A stretch of 64,000 bases of DNA from Rickettsiales bacterium. Its GTDB lineage: Bacteria; Pseudomonadota; Alphaproteobacteria; Rickettsiales; JABCZZ01. Every line of letters begins with the position of its first letter. Position 1 is the first letter of the stretch. The DNA is taken from contig DASTXE010000001.1 in assembly GCA_035765535.1 (NCBI GenBank), positions 380,025-444,024 on the forward strand, read 5' to 3'. A program made the translations under genes and the position numbers. Positions 44,860 through 54,353 of this stretch are shown piece by piece. Below the pieces are notes generated by a model. It was given only the letters and a program-made list of their open reading frames with translations. It was not told where the DNA came from and did not search any database.

Positions 44860-44886
44860 ATGCTGTTCCTCACACTGTTTAATGTA

Positions 44887-45186
44887 TTACTGCGGCATGG
44901 TTTCTGAAGGACCGCCTGTTGCCCCGCCGGTGTTTTCCGGATTGGTAGATTTTTCCGGATCGATTGGATGGCGCCCGCTAAGTTTCTTCTCCATACTTTT
45001 GCAATATTCAAGGCGCTGTTTGTATTCCCTGGTACTGAACTCAGTTTTATGCTCATGCAGACTATCGCAGTCTTGCTTGGTCATGCTGGAATAAGAGGTG
45101 GTCTGGGCATTGGCCGCCATAACGGGGGTAACTACAAGGAAAGCAAAGAGAAGTGAGCGTATTGATAGATTCCTGATATTGCTCAT
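44887..45186 (-). CDS. Small exported protein of unknown function
   Basis: 99 residues from ATG 45186. Signal peptide (SIRSLLFAFLVVTPVMAANAQ), then a charged helical core with two cysteines (KQDCDSLHEHKTEF ... RLEYCKSMEKKL) and a Pro/Gly/Thr-rich end. No family recognised. It lies upstream of the CBS gene on the same strand (27 bases). Confidence 0.7.
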   Translation of the reverse strand: MSNIRNLSIRSLLFAFLVVTPVMAANAQTTSYSSMTKQDCDSLHEHKTEFSTREYKQRLEYCKSMEKKLSGRHPIDPEKSTNPENTGGATGGPSETMPQ

Positions 45187-45347
45187 AACCCTATCCTTTC
45201 CATATTTAGCGGCGGCAGGTGAGGAAAACCCGGCGGTTTTCATACCTTACACATAGAAAAAGCGGGGTTTTATTTCTATAAGAAATCCCAAGAGCTTTAT
45301 AAACAGTCTGTAAATTATGGTGCCAAATGTTCCTTATGCAGACGAAT

Positions 45348-46592
45348 CTAGGGGAGTTCGGCAAGCAATTCCCGTGTTACGCTATTAAGCAGCAGCCGCC
45401 CCTCCGGCGTAGTGCGGATACGCTGCGCATCCGCTTCGACAAGACCGGCTGTCTGTAATCGCTGAATTGCGACGGGGGATAGCGCCGCATGTAAATCCAG
45501 CCCCGTGCGCTCCTGCCATTTGCGGTAATTAATACCGTCTGAAAGCCGTAAGCCCATCAAAACAGCTTCTTCCAGTGATTCTTCGGCGGGAATTTCAGTC
45601 TGTATGGAAAGCCCCGCTCCGGTACGCTCCACTTGCTCCAGCCAGCGTTCGGGACTCTTAATATTCTCCGTCGCGTAACGAATAGCTGCGTGGGTACGCG
45701 GAGGAGTGCTAGCGACGACCTCGCGGGGGAATCCCGGCAAAGCCGGGATGGGGGAAGCGTTCCCCCCATAATCAATACTATATCTTCCGTGAGCGCCAGC
45801 GCCGATGCCGATATAATCCTGACTCTGCCAGTAAGCCATGTTATGGTGGCTTTCACCGCCAGGTTTGGCGTGGTTGGAGATTTCGTAAGCTGGTAGGCCG
45901 TGCGCTTCCATCACCGACTGTGTCAGCATATACATATCTGCGGCCAGCCCCTCTTCCGGCAACAGGAAGCCGCCATTATGATAGATATGATGAAAAGCCG
46001 TATTTTCTTCTATGGTAAGCTGGTAAAGTGAAAGATGGTCGCAGGCATATTCAAGCGCCTGTGTCAGTTCACTTTCCCAAGCCGCAAGTGTTTGGCCGGG
46101 GCGTGCGTAAATTAGGTCGAACGACATGCGCGGAAAGGAGTCTCTTGCTAATGCCAGCGCTTGCAACGCCTCATCTGTGCTATGCTCGCGGCCAAGAAAT
46201 TTGAGGTCGGTAGCATTTAGCGCCTGTACCCCCACGGAAACGCGATTCACACCGCTGGCGCGAAAATCACGAAATTTCTGGGCTTCTACGGATGTAGGGT
46301 TGGCTTCCAGTGTGATTTCGGCATTTTCTATCATAGGCCAGAAACCGGCAGTTGCATCGATTAATGAAGCGACTGTCTCAGGAGGCATCAGGGAAGGGGT
46401 GCCGCCGCCAAAAAAGATACTAACCACTTGCCGTTGCGGCAATTTCTGGGCATAATAAGCAAGCTCGGCAAGCAATGCCTTCTGCCAGCGCGCATTATCG
46501 ACACTGGCGCGCACATGGCTGTTGAAATCACAATACGGACACTTGGATTTGCAGAACGGCCAATGAATATATATGCTGAGCGGACGGGACAT
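45348..46592 (-). CDS. hemW: HemW-type radical SAM protein with a short in-frame insert
   Basis: HemW-family protein, now viewed as a heme chaperone rather than coproporphyrinogen oxidase. The radical SAM cluster motif is FCKSKCPYCDF; GGGTPSLMPPETV and YQLTIEENTAFHH are typical. 414 residues. ATG 46592 is preferred to a TTG at 46628. Between GIGAGAHGRYSIDYG and RTHAAIRYATENI lie about 22 residues (SPIPALPGFPREVVASTPPR region) not normal for HemW, encoded by a double-palindrome sequence; the frame is kept, so the protein is probably still made. Confidence 0.93.
   Translation of the reverse strand: MSRPLSIYIHWPFCKSKCPYCDFNSHVRASVDNARWQKALLAELAYYAQKLPQRQVVSIFFGGGTPSLMPPETVASLIDATAGFWPMIENAEITLEANPTSVEAQKFRDFRASGVNRVSVGVQALNATDLKFLGREHSTDEALQALALARDSFPRMSFDLIYARPGQTLAAWESELTQALEYACDHLSLYQLTIEENTAFHHIYHNGGFLLPEEGLAADMYMLTQSVMEAHGLPAYEISNHAKPGGESHHNMAYWQSQDYIGIGAGAHGRYSIDYGGNASPIPALPGFPREVVASTPPRTHAAIRYATENIKSPERWLEQVERTGAGLSIQTEIPAEESLEEAVLMGLRLSDGINYRKWQERTGLDLHAALSPVAIQRLQTAGLVEADAQRIRTTPEGRLLLNSVTRELLAELP
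45701..45767. repeat. Palindromic element inserted in frame in hemW
   Basis: Two adjacent perfect inverted repeats: ATCCCGGC-AAA-GCCGGGAT (45731-45749) and GGGGGAA-GCG-TTCCCCC (45750-45766), preceded by GAGGAGTGCTAGCGACGACC (45701-45720). The region adds about 20 residues to hemW without a stop. This resembles the behaviour of Rickettsia palindromic elements, which also insert in frame into genes. The sequence is not a recognised RPE class. Copy number in the genome is unknown. Confidence 0.6.
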
Positions 46593-46606
46593 GTAAGGAA
46601 AGCACG

Positions 46607-47440
46607 ATGAAAGCGGATAAAGCTGCAAAGCAGGCTCTTATAAACATATTAAACGGGATTTACAGCGAAATCCACACGATTGAGAGTAATTTGGGTATTC
46701 GTGCGAGCGAAAATGATTATCGCCCGCGTATCGAATATTTCCACGACGCCGTGCGCGTGCTAACCTCCGGTGTTTCATTGGACAAACGTTTGTCTGTGGA
46801 ATTCCTGGCCTATGATATTTCCATGCTGCGCCATATCCAGGCCAATCCCGTTCCCCGTAAGAATGATAAAATGAATCTCTCGCCGGGAACCGCGGTCGTT
46901 AAAAGCGGATATGCAGACGATTATGCCGCAACACCCGCACAGGCACGGGGGAGATTATCCGAATTATACAAAAATTACGCTGTTCTGTTTGCGGCCCTTT
47001 TCGCTGAACAGGCTGACCGGGATTATCAATCCAAGGTCAATGAAGGCAATTATGAAGTGGAGACTATTGCGGAACTGGAGCACGCAGCAAAACAGGCCGC
47101 CAAGAAGCAGGGAGCGGAAGTAGACCTCGCGACGTTTGTTGAACAGAATATGGGCGACCCTGATCTGATGAAAAAAATGCTGGCGGCGCTCGGGAATAAA
47201 AAGAAAAAAATGCTGGCATCGGATCTGGTCAAGCATACGGCGCATATGATCAAGGAGGCCGATAATAAAATCAAAGAGGCCGATAAGGCGCACTTCACTT
47301 ATGTCACCAGCCAACTCGCTGTGTATGAGAATGCAAAAGACGTGGTTAAGAAAATGGCGGTCAGCGGTATGAATATCGTCGGCCAGTTCGTTGAAAATGC
47401 CATGAGCGATATCGCACGCGGTGGCGGCCGGGGAAGGTAA
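46607..47440 (+). CDS. Lysine-rich helical protein of unknown function
   Basis: 277 residues, almost all helical, no signal peptide. Readable parts: AKQALINILNGIYSEIHTIE, LSELYKNYAVLFAALFAEQADRDYQ, KKMLASDLVKHTAHMIKEADNKIKEADKAHFTYV (part). Gly/Arg tail (GGGRGR). Divergent from hemW with a 14-base gap between starts. No family recognised. Confidence 0.7.
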   Translation: MKADKAAKQALINILNGIYSEIHTIESNLGIRASENDYRPRIEYFHDAVRVLTSGVSLDKRLSVEFLAYDISMLRHIQANPVPRKNDKMNLSPGTAVVKSGYADDYAATPAQARGRLSELYKNYAVLFAALFAEQADRDYQSKVNEGNYEVETIAELEHAAKQAAKKQGAEVDLATFVEQNMGDPDLMKKMLAALGNKKKKMLASDLVKHTAHMIKEADNKIKEADKAHFTYVTSQLAVYENAKDVVKKMAVSGMNIVGQFVENAMSDIARGGGRGR

Positions 47441-47552
47441 GATAAAGCAAAATGACGTCGGTGTAAGTTCGTTTTTAACAAAGTGAATACTTGTTTGCCT
47501 TGATCGAATATGCTAGCTCAGTGATGGAATCAACTTTCAGCGGGCGGCATTT

Positions 47553-48137
47553 ATGAAAAACCATTATCGGCTTGCGGTTTCCTTCCTCTTTCTTGCGCTG
47601 AGCCCTTTCTCGGCACAGGCAACTTTTTTCTCCGATGATTGTCCGCTTCCTGCTGTGAACGGTAAGAATGCGAGTTTTGAAACGGCATTCACACCCGATA
47701 GCCACCCTACGGAACGTGTGGTCACTACATTGCGCGAAGCCAAGCACAGCATACGCGTAGTCGCTCATACCTTTATCTCTAAGGATATCGCAGTGGAACT
47801 GGTCAAGCTTGGCCGTAACGGCAGGGACGTCAAGATTCTTCTGGATAAAAATAAAAATGAGTCGGGATATACGGCAGCCAAGTTCTTTATCACCATGGAT
47901 AACCCGCCTCACATTCCAAGAGATATTAAGAACCAGTATGAAAACTATATCCTGATCGATGATAGTGAAATTATCCTCGGCGATATCGGCGCACTGCAGG
48001 GCTCTTATGACGAGCCTAAAAACTCTGCAGGCATTTTAATTATCCGCAATGTTCCCGAACTGGTAAAACGTTACAATGATAACTGGCAGCGCCTTTGGGA
48101 CGGCTCGCAGGTCATGGTGGAAAAAATAAGCAAATAA
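47553..48137 (+). CDS. Exported phospholipase D-like protein with a degenerate HKD motif
   Basis: 194 residues with signal peptide (LAVSFLFLALSPFSAQATF). The fold matches the single-domain PLD/Nuc nucleases: ALREAKHSIRVVAHTFIS-like start, GRDVKILLDKNKN, then the site where HxK(x4)D should stand. Here it reads YENYILID, so Asp136 remains but Tyr129 and Asn131 replace His and Lys. It is therefore probably not a normal phosphodiesterase. Confidence 0.8.
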   Translation: MKNHYRLAVSFLFLALSPFSAQATFFSDDCPLPAVNGKNASFETAFTPDSHPTERVVTTLREAKHSIRVVAHTFISKDIAVELVKLGRNGRDVKILLDKNKNESGYTAAKFFITMDNPPHIPRDIKNQYENYILIDDSEIILGDIGALQGSYDEPKNSAGILIIRNVPELVKRYNDNWQRLWDGSQVMVEKISK

Positions 48138-48143
48138 TTTACG

Positions 48144-48623
48144 TTACTGAAATCTGTGATGATGCGCGTGGCAGATTGCTACCGCAAGCGCATCCATCGC
48201 ATCTGCTCCATGTGAGCCGCAGCCGGGCAGCAGCATCTGCACCATCTGCGCCACCTGATGTTTTTCCGCTCGGCCGATGCCGACCACGCTTTTTTTCACA
48301 AGCGTAGCTGCATATTCACTGACTGGAAGACCGCTTTGCACCAGCGTCAACAATATCGCGCCGCGTGCCTGTCCAAGCTTCAGGGTGGATTGACCGTTCA
48401 CGTTGACGAAGGTTTCTTCCACCGCTGCTTCGTCCGGATTATATTGCGCGATAATGGTGCTAAGTTCGCTGCTCAGATGCAGCAGGCGTGGCGCGATGAC
48501 TTTCTGTGAACTATCGGTTTTAACAGTGCCACAGGCAATGAGCGAGAGCGAATTGCCGCTGCTGCGGATAATACCCCAGCCTGTTTTCTGCAATCCCGGA
48601 TCGATGCCGATGATGATGCCCAT
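48144..48623 (-). CDS. ruvC: Holliday junction resolvase RuvC
   Basis: 159 residues. Catalytic Asp in MGIIIGIDPGLQKTGWGII, Glu in AAVEETFVNVNGQS, and the Asp pair in GSHGADAMDALAVAICHAHH. Resolves Holliday junctions with RuvAB. It follows yebC, the usual gene order, but ruvA and ruvB do not follow; the next gene is convergent. Confidence 0.96.
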   Translation of the reverse strand: MGIIIGIDPGLQKTGWGIIRSSGNSLSLIACGTVKTDSSQKVIAPRLLHLSSELSTIIAQYNPDEAAVEETFVNVNGQSTLKLGQARGAILLTLVQSGLPVSEYAATLVKKSVVGIGRAEKHQVAQMVQMLLPGCGSHGADAMDALAVAICHAHHHRFQ

Positions 48624-48629
48624 ATTCGC

Positions 48630-49379
48630 TTACGCGCTCAGGCGTTCGAGAATATCGTCTGCGATTTCGTAATTGGCGAACACTTCCTGCACGTCGTCGT
48701 TATCTTCCAGCACATCGATCATTTTCAGCAATGCAGCTGCCTGTTCTTCATTGACCGGTGCGCCGGTCTTGGCAAGCCAGGTGAGCTTTGCCGATTGCGG
48801 TTCACCGAATTTCTTCTCAAGTGCATCGCGCACTTCGCCAAACGATTCCGGCGAGCAGGTGATCTGATGATGTTCTTTATCCGATTCGCAATTTACAGCG
48901 CCTGCTTCGATGGCGCCTTCCAGCATCGCTTCTTCACTGGCTTTCGCAGCCGGATAGGTGATGATGCCGACACGGTCGAACATGAAGCTCACACTGCCGC
49001 TTTCACCGAGATTGCCGCCTGCCTTGGAAAACGCCGCGCGTATTTCAGGAGCGGTGCGGTTGCGGTTGTCGGTGAGGGCTTCCACGATCACAGCCACGCC
49101 GCCAGGGCCGTAACCTTCATAGCGCACTTCTTCGTAATTATCCGTATCACCCTGACCGCTGGCGCGTTTAAGCGCATCGTCGATTCTGTCCTTGCTAATA
49201 TTTTCCTGCTTGGCTTTCAGGACGGCAGCGCGCAAACGTGGATTATGCGCCGGGTCCGGAGCGCCCGACTTACAGGCTGCATTGATTTCGCGCATGATCT
49301 TCGTGAAGACCTTTGCTCTTTTCGCATCCTGCGCGCCTTTACGGCGCATGATGTTTTTAAACTGACTATGGCCTGCCAT
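48630..49379 (-). CDS. YebC/PmpR-family protein
   Basis: 249 residues: [28 protein letters not shown] (start), KEN and [16 protein letters not shown], typical of YebC. The family has DNA-binding regulators and, more recently, translation factors that resolve polyproline stalls. It lies six bases before ruvC. Confidence 0.95.
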   Translation of the reverse strand: MAGHSQFKNIMRRKGAQDAKRAKVFTKIMREINAACKSGAPDPAHNPRLRAAVLKAKQENISKDRIDDALKRASGQGDTDNYEEVRYEGYGPGGVAVIVEALTDNRNRTAPEIRAAFSKAGGNLGESGSVSFMFDRVGIITYPAAKASEEAMLEGAIEAGAVNCESDKEHHQITCSPESFGEVRDALEKKFGEPQSAKLTWLAKTGAPVNEEQAAALLKMIDVLEDNDDVQEVFANYEIADDILERLSA

Positions 49380-49390
49380 GAGACTATTCC

Positions 49391-50248
49391 TTATTTGAAA
49401 ACGACCGTTTTATGGCCGTTTATTAAGACACGTTGTTCGATGTGGTATTTGATGGCGCGTGCAAGCACGGAGCATTCGCTGTCGCGCCCAACTGCTTCTA
49501 GATCTTCTGGTTTGTAAGTATGGTCCACGCGCGTGACTTCCTGTTCGATGATCGGTCCTTCGTCCAGATCCGCAGTCACGTAATGCGCCGTTGCACCGAT
49601 GAGTTTCACGCCGCGATCGAATGCCTGATGATAAGGTTTCGCACCTTTGAAGCCGGGAAGGAATGAATGGTGGATGTTGATGACTTTGCCAACGAGACGC
49701 GCGCAGAGTTCCGGCGAAAGCACCTGCATATAACGCGCAAGTACGACGAGTTCAATCTTGTGTTCCTCGATCAGGTCAAGCACCTGCGATTCCTGAGCGC
49801 GTTTGTCGCCTGCTTCAATCGGCAGATGGTGGAACGGAATACGGTTCCACTCGACGATCTCGCGGAAGTCAGGATGATTAGAGATAATCGCAGGGATTTC
49901 GACCGGCAATGTTCCTGTGGTGTAACGATGCAGCAGATCGTTCAGGCAGTGTCCGTAACGTGACACCATGATCAGCACGCGCGGCTTGACAGCCTTATTG
50001 TGCAGCTTCCACTCCATGCCGAATTTCTGTGCGACCTTCGTATAGAAGAGTTTGCGTAGTTCTTCTTCCGGCGGCGTGTTTTCATCGGTGGCGAATTCCA
50101 TGCGAAGAAAAAAGCGTCCCGTGGAAGCATCGCCAAACTGAGCGGACTCGATGATGAAACCGCCATTGTCACACAGGAATGTACTGACGGCTGCGACGAT
50201 ACCGCGCACGTCATAGCAGGAGAGGGTGAGGATGTATTGATTGCTCAT
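49391..50248 (-). CDS. purU: Formyltetrahydrofolate deformylase
   Basis: 285 residues. N-terminal ACT domain ([21 protein letters not shown]) and formyltransferase-like domain with ISNHPDF, the catalytic triad region [20 protein letters not shown], and [18 protein letters not shown]. Releases formate from 10-formyl-THF to balance one-carbon units. 11 bases upstream of yebC. Confidence 0.95.
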   Translation of the reverse strand: MSNQYILTLSCYDVRGIVAAVSTFLCDNGGFIIESAQFGDASTGRFFLRMEFATDENTPPEEELRKLFYTKVAQKFGMEWKLHNKAVKPRVLIMVSRYGHCLNDLLHRYTTGTLPVEIPAIISNHPDFREIVEWNRIPFHHLPIEAGDKRAQESQVLDLIEEHKIELVVLARYMQVLSPELCARLVGKVINIHHSFLPGFKGAKPYHQAFDRGVKLIGATAHYVTADLDEGPIIEQEVTRVDHTYKPEDLEAVGRDSECSVLARAIKYHIEQRVLINGHKTVVFK

Positions 50249-50317
50249 AAAACCGGAATCGTTGTTTACGCACGCTACAGATATAGGAAAAGCGGTGAAG
50301 AATCAATACTGTCGCTG

Positions 50318-51103
50318 TTAGTGTAATTCCTTGCCGCGCTTCACTGCAGCGGCGACTGCATCGGCAAACAATTGCTTCAACGCATCGTCTTTCATCAGCA
50401 CGCTGAGCGCTGCTTCCGTCGTACCGCCTTTGCTGGTTACATCAGAACGCAATTGCGCGAACTCTTTTGAAGAAGCAGCAGCAAGCGCAGCACTGCCGGC
50501 AACGGTGCTCATGGCGAGCTTTCTGCAAATAGCTTCAGGCAGTCCCTGCGCCACACCTGCGACAGTGAGTGCTTCCAGCAGAAGAAAGATGTAAGCGGGC
50601 CCGCTGCCTGAAACGGCAGTGACGGCATCCATCAGTGATTCATTTTCAAGCCACACAGTTTCACCGGCAGCTTCCAGCAAAGCAGTGGCGACAGCTTTTT
50701 GTGCTTCGCTCGTTTTGCGGTTAGCACAGAGTGCGGTGATGCCTTTGCCGATCAGTGCGGGAGTGTTGGGCATCGTACGCACAATAGCGGCATCGCCCAG
50801 ATGCTTCTCGAAATATGCAATGTCTTTTCCTGCAGCGATGGAAATATAAAGCGGTGCATCGCCGAACTTCTTCGCAAGTTCAGGAAGCAGCTCATCCATC
50901 GACTGTGGTTTGACGGCAAGCACGATGCATTCAGGTGCAATATTCACATCATCAATGTTATTGATGATGCCGTCTTGAGTGATGTGTGAATCAACAACGG
51001 TGATCGCATCCTTGCGCATTCCGTGCGCGTGCCATGCAGCAAGCAGGGCGCTGCCCATCTTGCCAGCGCCGAGCAGTAATAACGATTCAGGAAAACGGCT
51101 CAC
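50318..51103 (-). CDS. proC: Pyrroline-5-carboxylate reductase
   Basis: Last step of proline synthesis. 261 residues: Rossmann motif LLLGAGKMGSALLAAW, RTMPNTPALIGKGITAL and AVSGSGPAYIFLLLEALTVAGVAQGL. C-terminal TSKGGTTEAALSVL is the substrate-binding signature. Coupled to the upstream ybjN-like gene by a four-base overlap. Confidence 0.96.
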   Translation of the reverse strand: MSRFPESLLLLGAGKMGSALLAAWHAHGMRKDAITVVDSHITQDGIINNIDDVNIAPECIVLAVKPQSMDELLPELAKKFGDAPLYISIAAGKDIAYFEKHLGDAAIVRTMPNTPALIGKGITALCANRKTSEAQKAVATALLEAAGETVWLENESLMDAVTAVSGSGPAYIFLLLEALTVAGVAQGLPEAICRKLAMSTVAGSAALAAASSKEFAQLRSDVTSKGGTTEAALSVLMKDDALKQLFADAVAAAVKRGKELH

Positions 51104-51603
51104 GCTTCGCCGACGGTTTCAAAGATAGCAGCAGTGAGAGCTTCTTCTGCGGACTTGTTGCCCCAGATGATTCCCTGGAATGCGGGGAAGAAACGTTCGC
51201 ACTCAGCGATAGCGATGTCGATCAGATCTTCGAGCTGTTCGATCGCCATCACACATCCGCCACGCATCAGCATCGTGTGACGGAATGCGACAGAATTATC
51301 ATCACTCGAAAGATCGAAGTGACCGATCCACAATTTATCATTGACCATCGCGAGCAGCGGATATAATTTTCGTGTCACCGCTTTAGGAAGTTTGGTTTCA
51401 AATGCGCAGGAAAAAATCAGCGCACCTTGATCAGGCTGCCACGTGAACCAGATGCGATAGTTGCACCACGAGCTATTTACTTCGGCAACAATTTCTTCAT
51501 CGGCGGGACGATCGTATGCCCAGTCGCGATCGATGATCACCTGCTCGACGAGGTCGAGAGGATTGGAAAGAATATTGTCGTTTTCAACGCGCAAAGTTGT
51601 CAT
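51100..51603 (-). CDS. YbjN-domain protein
   Basis: 167 residues from ATG 51603. Segments DRPADEEIVAEVNSSWCNYRIWFTWQPDQGALIFSCAFETKLP (in part), VNDKLWIGHFDLSSDDNSVAFRHTML match the YbjN family, which shares a fold with type III secretion chaperones. Common in alphaproteobacteria directly upstream of proC. Function remains unclear; roles in motility and stress have been reported in enterics. Confidence 0.88.
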   Translation of the reverse strand: MTTLRVENDNILSNPLDLVEQVIIDRDWAYDRPADEEIVAEVNSSWCNYRIWFTWQPDQGALIFSCAFETKLPKAVTRKLYPLLAMVNDKLWIGHFDLSSDDNSVAFRHTMLMRGGCVMAIEQLEDLIDIAIAECERFFPAFQGIIWGNKSAEEALTAAIFETVGEA

Positions 51604-51951
51604 GGGCGTATCCTTTTTTTGTAAGCTTTTAGGAAGGCCTAACTTAAACAAAACCGCAGAAAAGTCCAGTTTTTATATATAAACGGCCACCCAAAATATT
51701 CCCGCGCGGGAAGAGTGTGCACAAAAAATAGGCAGTCAATTTTCTATAATAATATGCGTGGATTGAGGGGGTGTTTTGTACACGTTATTCTCATAAATCA
51801 GCATTAATAATTAGTCGCAATAATATGTAAAAAATATTAAGTTGTTGTTATAAATAGATAAAATAAATTTCTATTATTAAACAAAGGCTTGAATATAAAA
51901 ATAAAAAAAGGGGAGCAATTGCTCCCCTTTTCTGAAGTTCTATCCGCGAGC
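51604..51951. other. 348-base AT-rich gap with a 14-base palindrome
   Basis: No frame is credible. A perfect palindrome TTCCCGCGCGGGAA (51699-51712) lies about 96 bases before the ybjN-proC operon and stands out in AT-rich surroundings; it could be an operator for that operon. The other end holds the terminator of the lipoprotein gene. Confidence 0.45.
51903..51931 (-). terminator. Strong rho-independent terminator of the lipoprotein gene
   Basis: AAAAGGGGAGCAATTGCTCCCCTTTT is a 26-base perfect palindrome (51906-51931). On the minus strand the stem is followed by a run of seven T. It lies 20 bases past the lipoprotein stop. Confidence 0.93.
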
Positions 51952-52452
51952 TTACTGGACGATTTTCCAGCTGCCATCCGGCTGACGGCAGGCACGGCCG
52001 TAAGCCGACTGTCTTTCACCGCCTACAACAATGGTCTGCTGGAATTCACGGCAATACGTGCCGTCATCGGTTCTGTAATATTGTTCCGGTGTGATAGTGC
52101 CGGAGTTACCGCTCCTGGGATTACGCCAGGGCAGGGACTGACCGGGCTGGGAATTCTCCAGCGCGTTCTGTGCAGTCTGGTTTGCATAAGCAGCGTCTGC
52201 CTGGTCAAGCGATTTGCCGATCGAGCTGCCCACGAAGCCGCCGAGGATCGCACCGGCTGCCGTGGAAACGAGACGACCGCGGCCGCCACCGATGGTGGAG
52301 CCGGCAAGAGCGCCGAGTACGCCGCCGCCAACCGTGCCGATATCCTGTTTAGAAATGCCGCCGGTGGATTGACCAGCGCCCGGAGGGGGAGGATTGCAGC
52401 CTGCCAGCATGGAAGTCACGAGCGCAAGCGCAATGAGTTTCTGGGTCTTCAT
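51952..52452 (-). CDS. Glycine-zipper outer membrane lipoprotein, 17 kDa antigen-like
   Basis: 166 residues. Lipoprotein signal peptide with lipobox LAGC (Cys19). Glycine-zipper region (GTVGGGVLGALAGSTIGGG and GAILGGFVGSSIGKSL), then RTDDGTYCREFQQTIVVGG and a final GSWKIVQ, as in the rickettsial 17 kDa surface antigen / RcsF-like SH3 group. Probably in the outer membrane. Confidence 0.92.
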   Translation of the reverse strand: MKTQKLIALALVTSMLAGCNPPPPGAGQSTGGISKQDIGTVGGGVLGALAGSTIGGGRGRLVSTAAGAILGGFVGSSIGKSLDQADAAYANQTAQNALENSQPGQSLPWRNPRSGNSGTITPEQYYRTDDGTYCREFQQTIVVGGERQSAYGRACRQPDGSWKIVQ

Positions 52453-52574
52453 AGTATTCTCGTCCTTTATAGTTAGAAAAATAAGGCGTTATATACAGTA
52501 CTGTTTATTTCATAAAACAGTCATGTTATCAATAGCGGTATCATTATAGTTTCATTAACCGCACATTACAAATA

Positions 52575-53477
52575 ATGCATAATCAAGCCAACCATCTGCC
52601 TTATGCCGAAGTCGGCTCTCTTATGCGCCGCGCTTCACTCATGTCGCTCATTGTCGGAGTAACGCTGGTGGTGCTGAAAGGCGGTGCATGGCTGATGAGC
52701 GATTCGCTTAGCCTGATGTCTTCGCTGGCCGATTCGATGCTGGATGTCATGGCCTCGACCGTGAATTTTATCGCCATACGTTACGCGCTGCGCCCGCCGG
52801 ATGACGATCACCGTTTCGGGCATGGCAAGGCAGAAGACCTGGCAACGCTTGCGCAATCGACTTTCATCTGCGGTTCCGGCGGCTTTCTGGTGATTGAGGG
52901 CATCAAGCGCCTGTTTCTCCCGGAGCCTGTCTATAACAGCAGCATCGGGATTGCGGTCATGGTGGTATCCATTGTCATGACGTTTGCGCTTGTACTCTAC
53001 CAGCGCCATGTAGTGAGGAAAACGGCATCAAGCGCAATTGCAGCTGATGCCATGCATTACTTTTCCGATTTCCTTATGAATATCGGTGTGATCGTGGCCA
53101 TCGTCATGGCATCGCATTTCGGATGGAAGACTGCAGATCCGTTGATTGCACTGATTATTGCCGGAGGTCTCATACACGGCGCTTACCATATGGGAAGGGC
53201 TGCGTTCAATAACCTGATGGACAGGGAGTTTTCCGATGCCGAGCGTGAGGAGATCAAGCGCGTTGTTCTGGGATTTCCCGACATCAGCGGATTACACGAT
53301 CTGCGTACCCGCAGGGCAGGAATTCATGGCTTCATTCAATTCCATCTTGTGTTTTGCAACCGTGACATCAGCCTGAAACAGGCTCACAAGATTTCCGACA
53401 ATGTGGAAGAAGCGCTCGCGGCAATTTACCCTCATACGGAAATACTGATCCATCAGGATCCGTACAATGACGGTTAG
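52575..53477 (+). CDS. Cation diffusion facilitator, FieF-like
   Basis: 300 residues with six membrane helices and a C-terminal cytoplasmic ferredoxin-like domain. Metal site residues: D in MLDVMASTVN and HxxxD in MHYFSDFLMNIG; HRFGHGKAEDLATLAQ follows TM2. FieF-type members export Zn and Fe by proton antiport. The exact metal is inferred. Confidence 0.94.
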   Translation: MHNQANHLPYAEVGSLMRRASLMSLIVGVTLVVLKGGAWLMSDSLSLMSSLADSMLDVMASTVNFIAIRYALRPPDDDHRFGHGKAEDLATLAQSTFICGSGGFLVIEGIKRLFLPEPVYNSSIGIAVMVVSIVMTFALVLYQRHVVRKTASSAIAADAMHYFSDFLMNIGVIVAIVMASHFGWKTADPLIALIIAGGLIHGAYHMGRAAFNNLMDREFSDAEREEIKRVVLGFPDISGLHDLRTRRAGIHGFIQFHLVFCNRDISLKQAHKISDNVEEALAAIYPHTEILIHQDPYNDG

Positions 53478-53489
53478 ATGACCTGAGCT

Positions 53490-54281
53490 TTAGAGCGGAG
53501 TTGTATCACCTGCTAATTTAGTATGGGCAATACGGACTGTTAGTTCAAGTCGTTTGGCAACCAGTGTTTCCAGTCGTTCCATTTGTTCAAAAGAACTTGT
53601 TGTGCATAAACATTCCGGTGCGTTTCCATCTGTGCATGCTTTGAGTATGTAGTTAGGTCGCCACATAGCATGCGTGGCACCACGATTTTCGCCACTCATG
53701 TATTTTTCGACTTCCAGATGACTGAGCTGGTGTTTCCATAATGTTTTTATGAGTCTCTTTCCCCGCCATATATCTATGGAGGATGAGCGCACAATCACTT
53801 TAGGATTACGCCACCCCCATATCCATATAGTATCCAGGCAAATTGCTGTTGCGATGATCACAAACGCTAGAGACAATGCTAGTGCAAAAGAATGTATTTC
53901 CGGATGGTGATAGATATAGGCCCCATTGCCCAGCGCGATTGCGAGTGCCAGCGATATAATGCTGATATACCTCCAGCAGGACGAAGAGATGATAACCGCA
54001 TCAGACGACTCTTCAATTTGCAGTTGCCAGTTGGGCCTTCCCACCCAGCCGCGGAAAGGAGCCTGTATAAACCGCAATAATCTGGGAAGGGGAAAATATT
54101 GCTGCCATATTCTGCTGAAGAAAAAGAGGATGAGGACAAGCAAAAACAGGTAAGCAAAGTATAAGCCGATATCATCGCGCGTCTGATAGGAAAAAAGTGT
54201 CGCCGTACACGCCTTTATCCCTGTGATGACTAGAAAGATAATCAGAAACAATTTTGCGACTGACATCGGTTTTTGGCTCAT
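53490..54281 (-). CDS. Multi-span membrane protein of unknown function
   Basis: 263 residues, four membrane segments (about 10-25, 40-57, 105-122 and 129-155) separated by a short domain (WQLQIEESSDAVIISSSCW). The C-terminal 100 residues look cytoplasmic and PH-like (VIVRSSSIDIWRGKRLIKTLWKHQLSHLEVEKY, in part). Similar in plan to the 23704-24318 protein. No family recognised. Confidence 0.65.
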   Translation of the reverse strand: MSQKPMSVAKLFLIIFLVITGIKACTATLFSYQTRDDIGLYFAYLFLLVLILFFFSRIWQQYFPLPRLLRFIQAPFRGWVGRPNWQLQIEESSDAVIISSSCWRYISIISLALAIALGNGAYIYHHPEIHSFALALSLAFVIIATAICLDTIWIWGWRNPKVIVRSSSIDIWRGKRLIKTLWKHQLSHLEVEKYMSGENRGATHAMWRPNYILKACTDGNAPECLCTTSSFEQMERLETLVAKRLELTVRIAHTKLAGDTTPL

Positions 54282-54353
54282 ATGGCGACCATGTTAATAA
54301 GTTATCGGTACCATTATGACTTTTTTAATCGGATCGACAACAGATATGAAGTG

